From Ga0074139 sp964515195 (GTDB lineage Bacteria > Bdellovibrionota > Bdellovibrionia > Bdellovibrionales > Bdellovibrionaceae): DNA of 57,680 nucleotides. The DNA lies in NCBI GenBank assembly GCA_964515195.1, contig CAZETK010000014.1, positions 1 to 57,680 on the forward strand. The letters are read 5' to 3'. Positions 32,481-41,317 of the stretch are shown one piece after another. The translations under genes were made by a program, and so were the position numbers. Under the pieces are notes generated by a model. The model saw only the letters and a list, made by a program, of their open reading frames with translations, did not search any database and was not told the DNA's origin. Positions within the stretch are counted from its first letter, which is position 1; the number at the start of each line of letters is the position of its first letter.

Positions 32481-34313
32481 TTATGGCGCCACGAAGAAGG
32501 CTTTAGACTTTGTGGCGCTTTGACCGCTTGGACTACTGACTATGACGTCCCAGTAACGGGCGCTGCTTCGAGAAGGACCACCTGCTTTGGTGGTGATGCG
32601 CACAACCATTGATTTGCCATCAGAAGATACCGAGATGATAGTCGCTTGTGGAGTGGGACCCGATCCTCCTGAAAGCGTAACACGGCTTCCTACCACAAAT
32701 CCAGAACCGCTAACGGTACTATCGACACTCAGTCCTGCTTTGACTTGATTTGGCGCCAATGAACTGATGGCAAGGCTTGTTGGTGCTGTATCGACGATAT
32801 TATCAATCGTGACATGGATGGAAGTTGAACTCACATTGCCAGCGGCATCGTAGGCTTTGGCGGCAATCGTCAGAGAACCGTTGAGAAATCTTGTCGTATC
32901 TAACGTATAGCTAAGAGCGGCGGATGATGAACTGGAAACAAATTGTCCATTGATATAAAGCTCGACTTTTGTGACGCCGAAGTTATCCGAGGCGCTAAGG
33001 CTGACAAGTACGGTGCCGCTGACAGTTGCGCCAGGTGCTGGTGAAGTGATGGCCACTGTCGGTGCCACGTCACCATCTGTCGGTTCGGGGGGTGGGGGAG
33101 GTAAGCCACCATTATTCGGATCAATATAAAGAAGCCGATTAGGTGAACCAGAGCCAGCATTGATCACTTTACCGATGGTTGCGCTACTCACAATTGCATT
33201 TGTAATCTGTGCAGGAGTTGCTGATTTATTGGCTTGAAGTAGAAGAGCCACCGCGCCGGCCACATGCGGAGTCGCCTGGGATGTGCCAGAGTAAGTGGCC
33301 GTTGCAGTATCCGAAGACTTATAGGTTGAACGGATGTAATGCCCAGGAGCGAAAAGATCTAAGCAAGGTCCGTAATTGGAATAGGACGCCTTGTAGTCTT
33401 TGCTATCAGTCGCACCAACAGTTAGCGCTTCTGGCACGCGTGCTGGGGATGTGTTGCACGCATCTGTACTGTTATTCATGGCGGCAATGACAACAGGAGT
33501 CCCGTAGCTAATGACCTTCTTCACTGCTGAGTCGATCGTTGACGATACTGAGCCCCCTAAAGACATGTTGATCACGGAAGGTCCCGTTTTATTTTTGATA
33601 ATCCAATCGATACCGGCCACCATGCCGCTCCAATAACCCCAGTTGCTGCAGTCAAGGACTCTGACAGGCACAATCTTTACGCCTTTGGCAACTCCGTAAG
33701 TGGTCGAGCCAATCGTTCCAGCAACATGAGTCCCGTGACCATTGCAATCATTAGTACCGTTGCCATCATTAATGGCGGTAAATCCGGCTCCTACGCGGCC
33801 AGCAAATTCCACATGAGTAGAGCGTAACCCAGTGTCCATCACATAGGCTGTGACTCCTGCTCCCGTTAGTGAGTAGTTATAGCTACCGTTTAAAGGCAAG
33901 TCGGTTTGATCTGTACGGTCGATGCCCCATGTGGCGCTATTTTGCGTTACTTGAGATCCACTAACAGGTTGGTCGACTTCAACATAATCGACATTTGGAT
34001 TTCGTTCCATCGCCTCAAGGAAGGCTCGGGCAGCGGCGTCCGGCAATGTAACGGCAAATCCCTTAACGGCATGAGTGTAAGTAAACTCAACACGGCCATT
34101 GATACCGCGCATAGACCGCTGTGTTTCCACATTTGGATCGTCAACATTTGTGTGAAAGACAACAATATACTTTTGAAAGCCACTTAAGACTGGACGCTTA
34201 TTGGCCGCTTTCGAGGATTCGGCTATCGCATTATGACCTTGAAAGACAATAAATCCAAAAAGAGCTACGAAAATCCCTTTGACCCAACTTGAGATCAATC
34301 CATTTTGATACAT
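32481..34313 (-). CDS. Secreted subtilisin-like serine protease (proteinase K group) with C-terminal Ig-like domains
   Basis: A 610-residue exported protease. A signal peptide is followed by an I9-type inhibitor propeptide (QKYIVVFHTN...), then an S8 domain with Asp in YVMDTGL (near residue 160), His in NGHGTHVAGT (near 190), the oxyanion Asn in VIAAMNNS and Ser in GTSQATPHVAG (near 344). The Met that normally follows the catalytic Ser is Gln. A proline hinge (GGLPPPPPEP) leads to an Ig-like domain (VAITSPAPGATVSG) and an IPT/TIG-like domain at the end (LAISSLAPNQVKAG). Likely extracellular, degrading protein of prey or environment. ATG 34313 has GGGGGAG. Terminator at 32422-32450. Confidence 0.93.
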   Translation of the reverse strand: MYQNGLISSWVKGIFVALFGFIVFQGHNAIAESSKAANKRPVLSGFQKYIVVFHTNVDDPNVETQRSMRGINGRVEFTYTHAVKGFAVTLPDAAARAFLEAMERNPNVDYVEVDQPVSGSQVTQNSATWGIDRTDQTDLPLNGSYNYSLTGAGVTAYVMDTGLRSTHVEFAGRVGAGFTAINDGNGTNDCNGHGTHVAGTIGSTTYGVAKGVKIVPVRVLDCSNWGYWSGMVAGIDWIIKNKTGPSVINMSLGGSVSSTIDSAVKKVISYGTPVVIAAMNNSTDACNTSPARVPEALTVGATDSKDYKASYSNYGPCLDLFAPGHYIRSTYKSSDTATATYSGTSQATPHVAGAVALLLQANKSATPAQITNAIVSSATIGKVINAGSGSPNRLLYIDPNNGGLPPPPPEPTDGDVAPTVAITSPAPGATVSGTVLVSLSASDNFGVTKVELYINGQFVSSSSSAALSYTLDTTRFLNGSLTIAAKAYDAAGNVSSTSIHVTIDNIVDTAPTSLAISSLAPNQVKAGLSVDSTVSGSGFVVGSRVTLSGGSGPTPQATIISVSSDGKSMVVRITTKAGGPSRSSARYWDVIVSSPSGQSATKSKAFFVAP

Positions 34314-34501
34314 ACTGTCTCCCCCATACCAAAGCTTTCATTGCACGAAGAGTACCAGACAAGAAGGGCTAGATTTGCCCAGCGCCTGTCGAACTGTTTA
34401 GGGCGCAGACAACCATAGTGTCTTTTCAATGAATTCCGCAGCCTTTTCAAGTGAATGCGCGGGATCGTCAAGGAAGTGCACACCAAGAAAGTATAGTCAG
34501 T

Positions 34502-35929
34502 TTACGAAAGAATCCCTGGAATTGGATTCACCTTATCAATCAAAGTGTTTCTATCCGTTGCGTTGTTGGCAATATGGTATTGGCCATATCCTGGCTCACC
34601 ATTGATTTCCCAATCAGAGGGTTTAAGGCCATAAGCCAACATAATAGTAATCAAAAACTGATTGTAAGACCGCCATTGGTTGTTTTCGTTGAAGATAAAT
34701 TGATTCATCTTCACTTTTCCGTTCAGCCCACCAAACAAAGCGGATTCAAAATTCACAGTCTTGTGGCTGTTTCCAGCTGACATTTCCTTTCCATACATGA
34801 CCAGAGAGTTTTCTAAAAGTGTCTTCCCGTTTGATTCTCTTACCGCATCCATTTTTGTCAGAAGGTGGGAAAGTTTAGTGGCATACCAGGAATCAATTTT
34901 CAGCAGTTCCGAAACCCAGTAAGCCGAATAGGGTGAGTGATGGATATTATGATGGCTTGCAGCGGCTGCAGCGAGGTGCTCTTGCCATTGAAAGTTCACG
35001 ACTTGGGTTAAATTACATTTCATGGCGGCTACCGCGATGTCGATATTAAGATCAATAATCTGCTCGATCCAGCTTTTAGAGTACAAGAGATTGGTATATC
35101 GAGATGCGGATTTCCAATCGCGATCAACATTGATCGGAGGAGGTGAGCAAGCCCCTCCGGAAGGAAGTTGGCCGATCTTTTTCTCTATTTCGTAAAGGTT
35201 TTCGATATGGTCCTGCAAGCCAATGGCTTCACTGGCGGAAACTCTTCGTGAAGACAAAAAAGACTTAAAGCTTTCCAGAACTTGGTCGACGACCAATTTG
35301 CGTCGAACTTGTTTTGCGGCGAGTTCGGCGGCACCGACCCCGATAGGACCAAAGAACTTTTGGAAGTTCAACTTGGGATCCCAAGGGCCTTCCGCTCGAA
35401 CAGGAACTCCGTTCGTTGGCAACCAAACGTGTCCGACTTTCATGAACCCTGTGTATCGACTTACGAAACAATTAAAAAAATCCAGAGGTGCAGGTGTGGA
35501 TTTGCGGGCGATTATTTGATCGATTGTCGGCTGGAGAGGTGGGGTCACCGACGTCATCTCAGTATTAGAACTTCCCAGCATTGTCGCACTGTTGTGACCT
35601 CGGTATTTAACCAAAGGGTTGAGCCCTGAAACCATCAGCATTTTGGATTTAAAGGCATTGAATTTTTCATCGAAGATGCTGGAAAGCGGACTTGGTAAGC
35701 TTGTCAAAGGTATTGATGCTAAGTTTTCAGCCAGTTTTGTTTTAGGAGCATTGGCGAGGACTTCAGGCCAAAAACTTTCGTCGTAAGCACCCTCCATTGT
35801 TCGCACACTGACGAATCGTTTTAAAGGCGTTGAGGATTGGGCACCGGCAATTGAGGGTAAGAATGGGATGGCTACCAGGACGCCTCCCGTGCCACGCAAA
35901 AATTGTCTGCGATTCATTTTGACTACCAT
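34502..35929 (-). CDS. DUF1552 family protein with Tat signal
   Basis: A 475-residue protein exported folded by the Tat route (NRRQFLRGTGGVLVAIPFLPSIAGA). The rest matches the DUF1552 family of planctomycetes, myxobacteria and bdellovibrios: KRFVSVRTMEGAYDESFWP, SGLNPLVKYRGHNSATMLGSS, TIDQIIARK and LLENSLVMYGKEMSAGNSH near the end. Such proteins are nearly always next to DUF1592/DUF1588 cytochrome-like partners, as here (10 bases after the upstream gene). Their enzymatic role is not established. The start ATG has GGGGAT five bases upstream. Confidence 0.85.
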   Translation of the reverse strand: MVVKMNRRQFLRGTGGVLVAIPFLPSIAGAQSSTPLKRFVSVRTMEGAYDESFWPEVLANAPKTKLAENLASIPLTSLPSPLSSIFDEKFNAFKSKMLMVSGLNPLVKYRGHNSATMLGSSNTEMTSVTPPLQPTIDQIIARKSTPAPLDFFNCFVSRYTGFMKVGHVWLPTNGVPVRAEGPWDPKLNFQKFFGPIGVGAAELAAKQVRRKLVVDQVLESFKSFLSSRRVSASEAIGLQDHIENLYEIEKKIGQLPSGGACSPPPINVDRDWKSASRYTNLLYSKSWIEQIIDLNIDIAVAAMKCNLTQVVNFQWQEHLAAAAASHHNIHHSPYSAYWVSELLKIDSWYATKLSHLLTKMDAVRESNGKTLLENSLVMYGKEMSAGNSHKTVNFESALFGGLNGKVKMNQFIFNENNQWRSYNQFLITIMLAYGLKPSDWEINGEPGYGQYHIANNATDRNTLIDKVNPIPGILS

Positions 35930-35939
35930 ATTAATCCCC

Positions 35940-37601
35940 CTACATGAGCCTTTCGAGTTCGACAGTTAGGACTTTCTCTAGAACCGAAAGGATCGGCTGG
36001 CCGTCTTTTAGAGATTGTGCCGTTGCCTCAATTCCGCAGGAAACTTTACTTTCAGGGCGACCCGCCCAAAAGCGGTACATTTGCAAGGTCATACATTTTG
36101 GTCCTTGACGACTGTAAGCAATGGCCGCGCTGAGCTCCATAGAGTCTTTTATAGCTACAGAGTGTCCGTCAATTAACAAAGTGGTTGACGTATCGATAGG
36201 AAAAGTTTTTGCAAGAGTCCCATCGGGATTGAAAATCCGATCCGTTTGAACAAATCGGCCAAGTCCGTCAAAGCTTCCGATGGCATGTCCTGGCGGATTG
36301 ATCATAGTATGACAACCAATGCAACTGGCACCGGATGTGCGGGCGTCATTGTATTGACGGGTAGACATGTTCAAGTGATCAATCCCTTCGGGTCGCATAT
36401 CAATCGCATCTGCACTAGGATTTGGGATGTTGAAACAGAGAATTTCTTTCGCGATGTGAACTCCGCGCATAATGGGATTGGTTTGATTACGACCCGAAAC
36501 AAGAGTAGCAGCTCGAGAAAGAATACCCGCCCGCTCTGGCGGCAGTTCCTGCCAGTTCGAAGAAGCCGGGACACCATAAATTTTGGCTAGATTCGTGTTA
36601 GTGACCTTTCCAGCACGAGAAAGCATGAGGTCTTGAAAGCTGCCCCTTTGTTCAACAACAATATGGTGTAAGAATGATCGATATTCGTCGATCATCGCGG
36701 CAGAAACGCCCGAGGTCGAAACTCCTGAAAGAAAGGTACTGCTGAAGTCAAAGTCCGGGATGTTGTTAAAGTTTAGCCATTGGCTCAAGAAGTTTTCGAT
36801 TGTACGAATTCCTTTTGGGTCCTGTAGCATCTGACTGACCTGTTGTGACAGCATATCAGGATGGGCTAGGATTCCGGCCTTGGCCATCGCCATTAATTGG
36901 GCATCGGGGATCGACTGCCATACAAGGCGAGCCAGTTCGCTGGCAAGAACTTCATTCCGATTTGCGTTGGATAGGTCCTGAAATAGGAAACGTGGGTCCT
37001 GCAGAAGAACACTTAAAACGGTTTCCAATTTTTCAGAATAGGTTCCGGAAGTGGAGGTGTAGACTCTTTCAAGAGTAGTGATTTCGTTAGAGGTTACCTC
37101 ACGTGAAAAAAGTTGTCCTCCCAAGTTTTGTAATAAACTTTGCAAGCAACCGTTGCTAATGAGATCAGTGGTGATCGTGCAGGATTTGGCGAAATAGGGA
37201 TTCAGCAATGCAGGACTAGCTTTCAGTTTTTCAGCCACCGCTGTGGCCAAGTCAAAGTAGGCAATAGTATGACTTTCGCTTACGGAATCGACGAGGGTTT
37301 CGTATTGGAATTCAGACTTTGAATCTTGAGGCAGTGCGGAAATTTGAGTCGCCACCCCAGCCACCAAATTGGCCCCAAACAGATCTGTTAATGCATTTGT
37401 GATTATTTGACGGTTTCGACGATATAATTTGTCATCGGCTTGATAAATTTCTACAGGACATGTTTTATGATTCAGGAAGGATGCCCCAGAGCTGCTTAAT
37501 TCCGCTGAATCGGCCAGTTGAAATGAGCGGACTCCACAGGCGTTATAAGAAACAACGACAACCAATCCACAGGCCATGGCGCCCCAATGGTACCAGCTCA
37601 T
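35940..37601 (-). CDS. DUF1592/DUF1588 family lipoprotein with one c-type heme site
   Basis: A 553-residue exported protein with lipobox VSYNAC. It carries the DUF1592 block (ELARLVWQSIPDAQLMAMAK, FLSQWLNFNNI), the DUF1588 block (RAGILSRAATLVSGRNQTN, PIMRGVHIAKEILC) and the cytochrome-like SGASCIGCHTMINPPGHAIG with a CxxCH heme site and FDGLGRF. The C-terminal part fits DUF1585. Together with the DUF1552 gene it forms a two-gene operon of exported redox-type proteins. ATG 37601 is preceded by GGGGAGGG. The physiological substrate is unknown; related planctomycete proteins are proposed to work in polymer oxidation, unproven. Confidence 0.85.
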   Translation of the reverse strand: MSWYHWGAMACGLVVVVSYNACGVRSFQLADSAELSSSGASFLNHKTCPVEIYQADDKLYRRNRQIITNALTDLFGANLVAGVATQISALPQDSKSEFQYETLVDSVSESHTIAYFDLATAVAEKLKASPALLNPYFAKSCTITTDLISNGCLQSLLQNLGGQLFSREVTSNEITTLERVYTSTSGTYSEKLETVLSVLLQDPRFLFQDLSNANRNEVLASELARLVWQSIPDAQLMAMAKAGILAHPDMLSQQVSQMLQDPKGIRTIENFLSQWLNFNNIPDFDFSSTFLSGVSTSGVSAAMIDEYRSFLHHIVVEQRGSFQDLMLSRAGKVTNTNLAKIYGVPASSNWQELPPERAGILSRAATLVSGRNQTNPIMRGVHIAKEILCFNIPNPSADAIDMRPEGIDHLNMSTRQYNDARTSGASCIGCHTMINPPGHAIGSFDGLGRFVQTDRIFNPDGTLAKTFPIDTSTTLLIDGHSVAIKDSMELSAAIAYSRQGPKCMTLQMYRFWAGRPESKVSCGIEATAQSLKDGQPILSVLEKVLTVELERLM

Positions 37602-37779
37602 ATACCCTCCCCTTCAACTTTAGGGTATCGGACTTCTTAAAGAGGACCAAAAGTGGAATTAGGGTCTTCTCAAATTGATACGTGAAACTCTTTCACAGGG
37701 TTATTTTGGGCCTGAAAGGCCTCGCCAGGAAAGCTGGCATTTGTTATAAAAGGGGCCTTCTTGAAGTAGGTGAGGTTGC

Positions 37780-39015
37780 ATGTCCCATTCCCAAGCTTTG
37801 CGGGCTCAAAAGCAAAAACAAGATAAGCTGGTTCCGTGGGCTCCAGCCCAGATTACATTTTCTGATTATATGCAAGCTGTTCCCGCCGAAGCTTTATCAG
37901 TTGAGGGAACGACGAATTTTTACGGCCTGACGATGCTGGATTTGGAAAAACTGATCCAGCAATGGGGCAAAGAAAAATTTCGTACTCAACAGTTGTATAA
38001 GTGGGTTTATGAAAAGAAGGTCACAGACTTTGAGCAGATGACTAATCTGTCGAAAGATCTCCGTGCCGAGTTGAAGACACTTTTTACTTTTCAGCTTCCC
38101 AAGGTCGTGACCCATCTTAAATCCGTAGATGGTACACAAAAATTTCTATTCGATATGGGTGACGACCAGACGGTGGAGGCTGTGCTAATCCCCTCGGATG
38201 ATAGACTGACGCTTTGTATTTCTTCGGAAGTAGGTTGCAACATGGCCTGTCGGTTCTGCTTTACAGGCAAACAAAAACTCAAGCGCCGTCTGCGCACCGA
38301 GGAAATTGTCGGGCAATTTCTTCAGGCCCAATCTCGGCTCCCAGAGGGTTGGAAGATCACCAACATCGTATTCATGGGTATGGGTGAGCCCTTGGATAAT
38401 CCAGAAGCGGTTTTTAAAAGTATTGAAGTTCTGACCAATGATTGGGGAATTAATCTCTCTCGCCGAAAGATCACGGTTTCCACCTCTGGGATTGTTCCTG
38501 AAATGTGGCGGGTTGTGGCCTCGCGTACTCGCCTTGCGGTTTCTCTGAACGGCTATAGTGATGAGAGTCGCTCTTTGGTGATGCCGATCAATCGTAAGTG
38601 GAATGTGCTTGAGCTTTTGAATGAATGCCGGAAGTACGCACAGGCTACAAAAGATAAGGTCACCTTCGAATATGTCCTTTTAAAAGGTATCACGGACCAA
38701 GTTGAACATGCCCGTGAATTGTATAAATTGACTCGCGATATACCCTGTAAGATTAATATAATTCCATTCAATGAGCACCCAGGTAGTGGATTTGAAAGGC
38801 CCTCTGACGAAACGGTATCCGCGTTTCAAAATGAACTCATGCGACTGGGAGCCCATGTTTTATTACGCCGCACGATGGGGCGTGACATCTATGCAGCTTG
38901 CGGGCAATTAACTAGTGCATACAAAGATCATCCACAACAAATGGATATCTCTAATTCTTCGCTCGGGGGCAAACATGTCGCAGATTCTCGTCGTGGGGAG
39001 CTTGGCTTACGATAG
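37780..39015 (+). CDS. rlmN: Dual-specificity RNA methyltransferase RlmN
   Basis: A 411-residue radical-SAM enzyme that methylates C2 of adenosine in 23S rRNA (2503) and some tRNAs. It has the radical-SAM motif CNMACRFC (C-x3-C-x2-C), the FMGMGEPLDN block, STSGIVPEM, AVSLNGYSDE and MGRDIYAACGQL with the C-terminal Cys that takes part in catalysis. The N-terminal 45 residues are longer than in typical RlmN. ATG 37780 is preceded by AGGTGAGG. Its 3' end overlaps the next gene by 41 bases, suggesting coupling. Confidence 0.95.
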   Translation: MSHSQALRAQKQKQDKLVPWAPAQITFSDYMQAVPAEALSVEGTTNFYGLTMLDLEKLIQQWGKEKFRTQQLYKWVYEKKVTDFEQMTNLSKDLRAELKTLFTFQLPKVVTHLKSVDGTQKFLFDMGDDQTVEAVLIPSDDRLTLCISSEVGCNMACRFCFTGKQKLKRRLRTEEIVGQFLQAQSRLPEGWKITNIVFMGMGEPLDNPEAVFKSIEVLTNDWGINLSRRKITVSTSGIVPEMWRVVASRTRLAVSLNGYSDESRSLVMPINRKWNVLELLNECRKYAQATKDKVTFEYVLLKGITDQVEHARELYKLTRDIPCKINIIPFNEHPGSGFERPSDETVSAFQNELMRLGAHVLLRRTMGRDIYAACGQLTSAYKDHPQQMDISNSSLGGKHVADSRRGELGLR

Positions 39016-39889
39016 CATCAAGACTCCAGTAGGCGCTGTTGAAAAAACACTTGGTGGTTCTGCCAATTACTTTTCAATATCCGCATCCAATCTCAGTCCA
39101 GTCCGTGTTGTAGGGGTCGTGGGTGAGGACTACGCCGTTGAAGATAAAAAGATTTTGGAAGCGCGTCGTGTGGATCTTTCAGGAATGACTTCTAAGCCTG
39201 GAAAAACATTCCATTGGGAGGGTTTTTACGACGATAATCTTAATGAAGCTCAGACGTTAAAAACAGAGCTAAATGTTTTTGCCGATTTTGATCCAGGCCT
39301 TCCGCTTTCTTATAGGGATTCAAAATTCGTCTTCCTGGCTAATATCGACCCTACGCTTCAGCTTAAGGTTTTGCAGCAGGTTAATAAGCCGATCTATACC
39401 GGTATGGACACTATGAATTTTTGGATTCAGTCGAAGAAGCCAGAACTTTTAGAGGTGCTAAAGCGAGTGGATACTCTCCTTATTAATGAAGGTGAGAGCA
39501 AAATGCTCACGGGAAAGGCCAATGCCATTGCGGCGGCCCATGAACTGGTGAATATGGGACCGGAAGCCGTTGTCATTAAGCGTGGCGAATACGGACTGGT
39601 ACTAAATCATCGCGACCATGGTCTATTTCTCTTGCCGGCATTTCCAATTCCAGAAGTCATCGACCCCACGGGTGCCGGTGACACTTTTGCGGGTGGTTTT
39701 TTTGGGCATTTATCTCATCTTGGTACACGGCCCACATTTGAAGCCTTGAAAAAGGCCTGCTTTATCGGAAGTTGCTTGGCAAGCTTCACTGTTCAGGACT
39801 TTGGTCTGAAAGGCCTGCTGCGAGTGAATGAGAAGTCCTTACAAGAACGGCAGGACTATTATCAAAAACACATCGTATTAGGATGTTAA
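38975..39889 (+). CDS. PfkB-family carbohydrate/nucleoside kinase
   Basis: A 304-residue kinase with the PfkB/ribokinase pattern: N-terminal VVGSLAYDSIKTP, LGGSANYFSISASNL, LLINEGESKMLTG and the anion-hole motif DPTGAGDTFAGGFFGHL. It uses ATP to phosphorylate a sugar or nucleoside. The N terminus and FTVQDFGLKGLL ending resemble adenosine-kinase-like members, but the substrate cannot be read. Start at ATG 38975, 41 bases before the rlmN stop, with GGGGGC upstream; a longer frame through rlmN is not credible. Confidence 0.88.
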   Translation: MSQILVVGSLAYDSIKTPVGAVEKTLGGSANYFSISASNLSPVRVVGVVGEDYAVEDKKILEARRVDLSGMTSKPGKTFHWEGFYDDNLNEAQTLKTELNVFADFDPGLPLSYRDSKFVFLANIDPTLQLKVLQQVNKPIYTGMDTMNFWIQSKKPELLEVLKRVDTLLINEGESKMLTGKANAIAAAHELVNMGPEAVVIKRGEYGLVLNHRDHGLFLLPAFPIPEVIDPTGAGDTFAGGFFGHLSHLGTRPTFEALKKACFIGSCLASFTVQDFGLKGLLRVNEKSLQERQDYYQKHIVLGC

Positions 39890-39928
39890 GTCTTCAGAAA
39901 TCTTGCAAAAATTCCGATCTAATAACTG

Positions 39929-41293
39929 ATGCGGAAATCTAAGAAAAAAAAAGTCGAAATTGAAGAAAACGAATTTCTCAAAGGCTTGATTGATGAGGTC
40001 AAAGCCTATGACGAAAAGGCGGCTCCGGACCCATCGGATGATTCTCTGGTAGATTTCGAAAATGTTATCTATACGCGCACCAAGGCCGAGACAAAAGAGT
40101 CTCGTGCGCGAGGTATATTTGAAGCGACGAAAACTCAAGTTCAATCAAAATCAGATTCTTCCGGGGATGACGACCTTCCGACTGCATTTGTGGATTTAGG
40201 AAAGGCGTTTAATAATGATGATATTAAGGCGCCTTCTTTGAACTCGCTAACTGACTCGGATGAGTTGCCAGAAATAGATGGCCAAGCTATCAGTGTCCCG
40301 GATTCAATTCCTGTCATTTCGGACGACGATAGTCCATCCGAAATTCAACTTTCAGAAGATCAATCCTGGCCCTTAAAACAAGAGTCAGTCTCGTCGTCTG
40401 GTGAAGCCACCGTGGCAGTCCAAGCATCAGAATCTTCCTCTAAAGGAGGCACGGCAGAAGACACTCGAACGCAACTCAGTAGACCAGAAGGTACAGTTAA
40501 CACAATCGGAATGCAGGAAGCCGATCGTACAGTAGCAGTCGCAGGGGCTCGTGGCAGGCCCGGTGGGCTTCTTCAAGAAAAAGTTGTAAGTGGTTCTTTA
40601 AAAGGGACCCGGAGTGGGCATGTTTATATTTCTCCAGATGCCAGCTTGGCTCAATCCGAAACTTTGAAGCTAGCGCAAGAACGAATACAAGAATTGGAAA
40701 AAGAAGTTGATCGCCTTCGCCAAGAAAACGATGATTTGGTTTCCGCCAGCGATGTTGTGACACAAAGGATGGAAGAGCTTCAAATCAAAGTTGTTAAAGC
40801 TGATAAAGAAAGAATTGAACAAACACAACAAGCAAAAAGTGAAATCCTGATCTTAAAGGGGCGACTTCAGTATAAAGACTCTGAATTGTCAAAATCCAAA
40901 GCTAAAATTGAAAATCTTGAGATGCGATTGAAATCTGATTTCCGCAAAATTCGTGTTCGTGAACGAGAACTTGAAAACAGGTTGGAACTTGTAAGAGCAG
41001 AAAAACAGGCCTTAATGCGTTCAAAAGATGAGAACATTCTTGATCTGCAAAGAAAATTAGATCAGTTCAAATCAGAACTTGATCTGTATCGGGCCAAGGT
41101 TCAAGATCTCAACAAATCCATGGAGGAACAGCAGGAGCAGATGCGTAACACTGTTCGTGCCCTTCGAGTGGCACTGTCGAATCTAGAACACGATGAAATG
41201 ACCAATATAATTCTAGGTGAAGCTGAGGCTAGCATCGGTGAATCTGTCTCAACGGATGATAGTGGGGATTCAGGACAAGAAGACGCCAGCTAA
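39929..41293 (+). CDS. Acidic coiled-coil protein of unknown function
   Basis: A 454-residue soluble protein. It opens with a basic run (RKSKKKKVEIEENEFLKGL), followed by about 200 disordered acidic and Ser-rich residues (DSDELPEIDG, SDSSGDDDLP). Residues about 245-420 are an unbroken coiled coil (ERIQELEKEVDRLRQENDDL, KSKAKIENLEMRLKSDF, LDQFKSELDLYRAKVQDL). The end is acidic again. There is no signal peptide or membrane segment. The layout recalls bacterial cytoskeletal or polar scaffold proteins, but I match no family. It is 25 bases upstream of the metallophosphoesterase gene and 40 after the PfkB-like gene. Confidence 0.65.
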   Translation: MRKSKKKKVEIEENEFLKGLIDEVKAYDEKAAPDPSDDSLVDFENVIYTRTKAETKESRARGIFEATKTQVQSKSDSSGDDDLPTAFVDLGKAFNNDDIKAPSLNSLTDSDELPEIDGQAISVPDSIPVISDDDSPSEIQLSEDQSWPLKQESVSSSGEATVAVQASESSSKGGTAEDTRTQLSRPEGTVNTIGMQEADRTVAVAGARGRPGGLLQEKVVSGSLKGTRSGHVYISPDASLAQSETLKLAQERIQELEKEVDRLRQENDDLVSASDVVTQRMEELQIKVVKADKERIEQTQQAKSEILILKGRLQYKDSELSKSKAKIENLEMRLKSDFRKIRVRERELENRLELVRAEKQALMRSKDENILDLQRKLDQFKSELDLYRAKVQDLNKSMEEQQEQMRNTVRALRVALSNLEHDEMTNIILGEAEASIGESVSTDDSGDSGQEDAS

Positions 41294-41317
41294 CAGGGTT
41301 TAGGGAGTAAGTTTTAA

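Noticed and set aside
38915..38974. Upstream extension of the PfkB-like gene into rlmN
   Set aside because: Family members start with the VVGSLAYD strand; ATG 38975 gives the right length.
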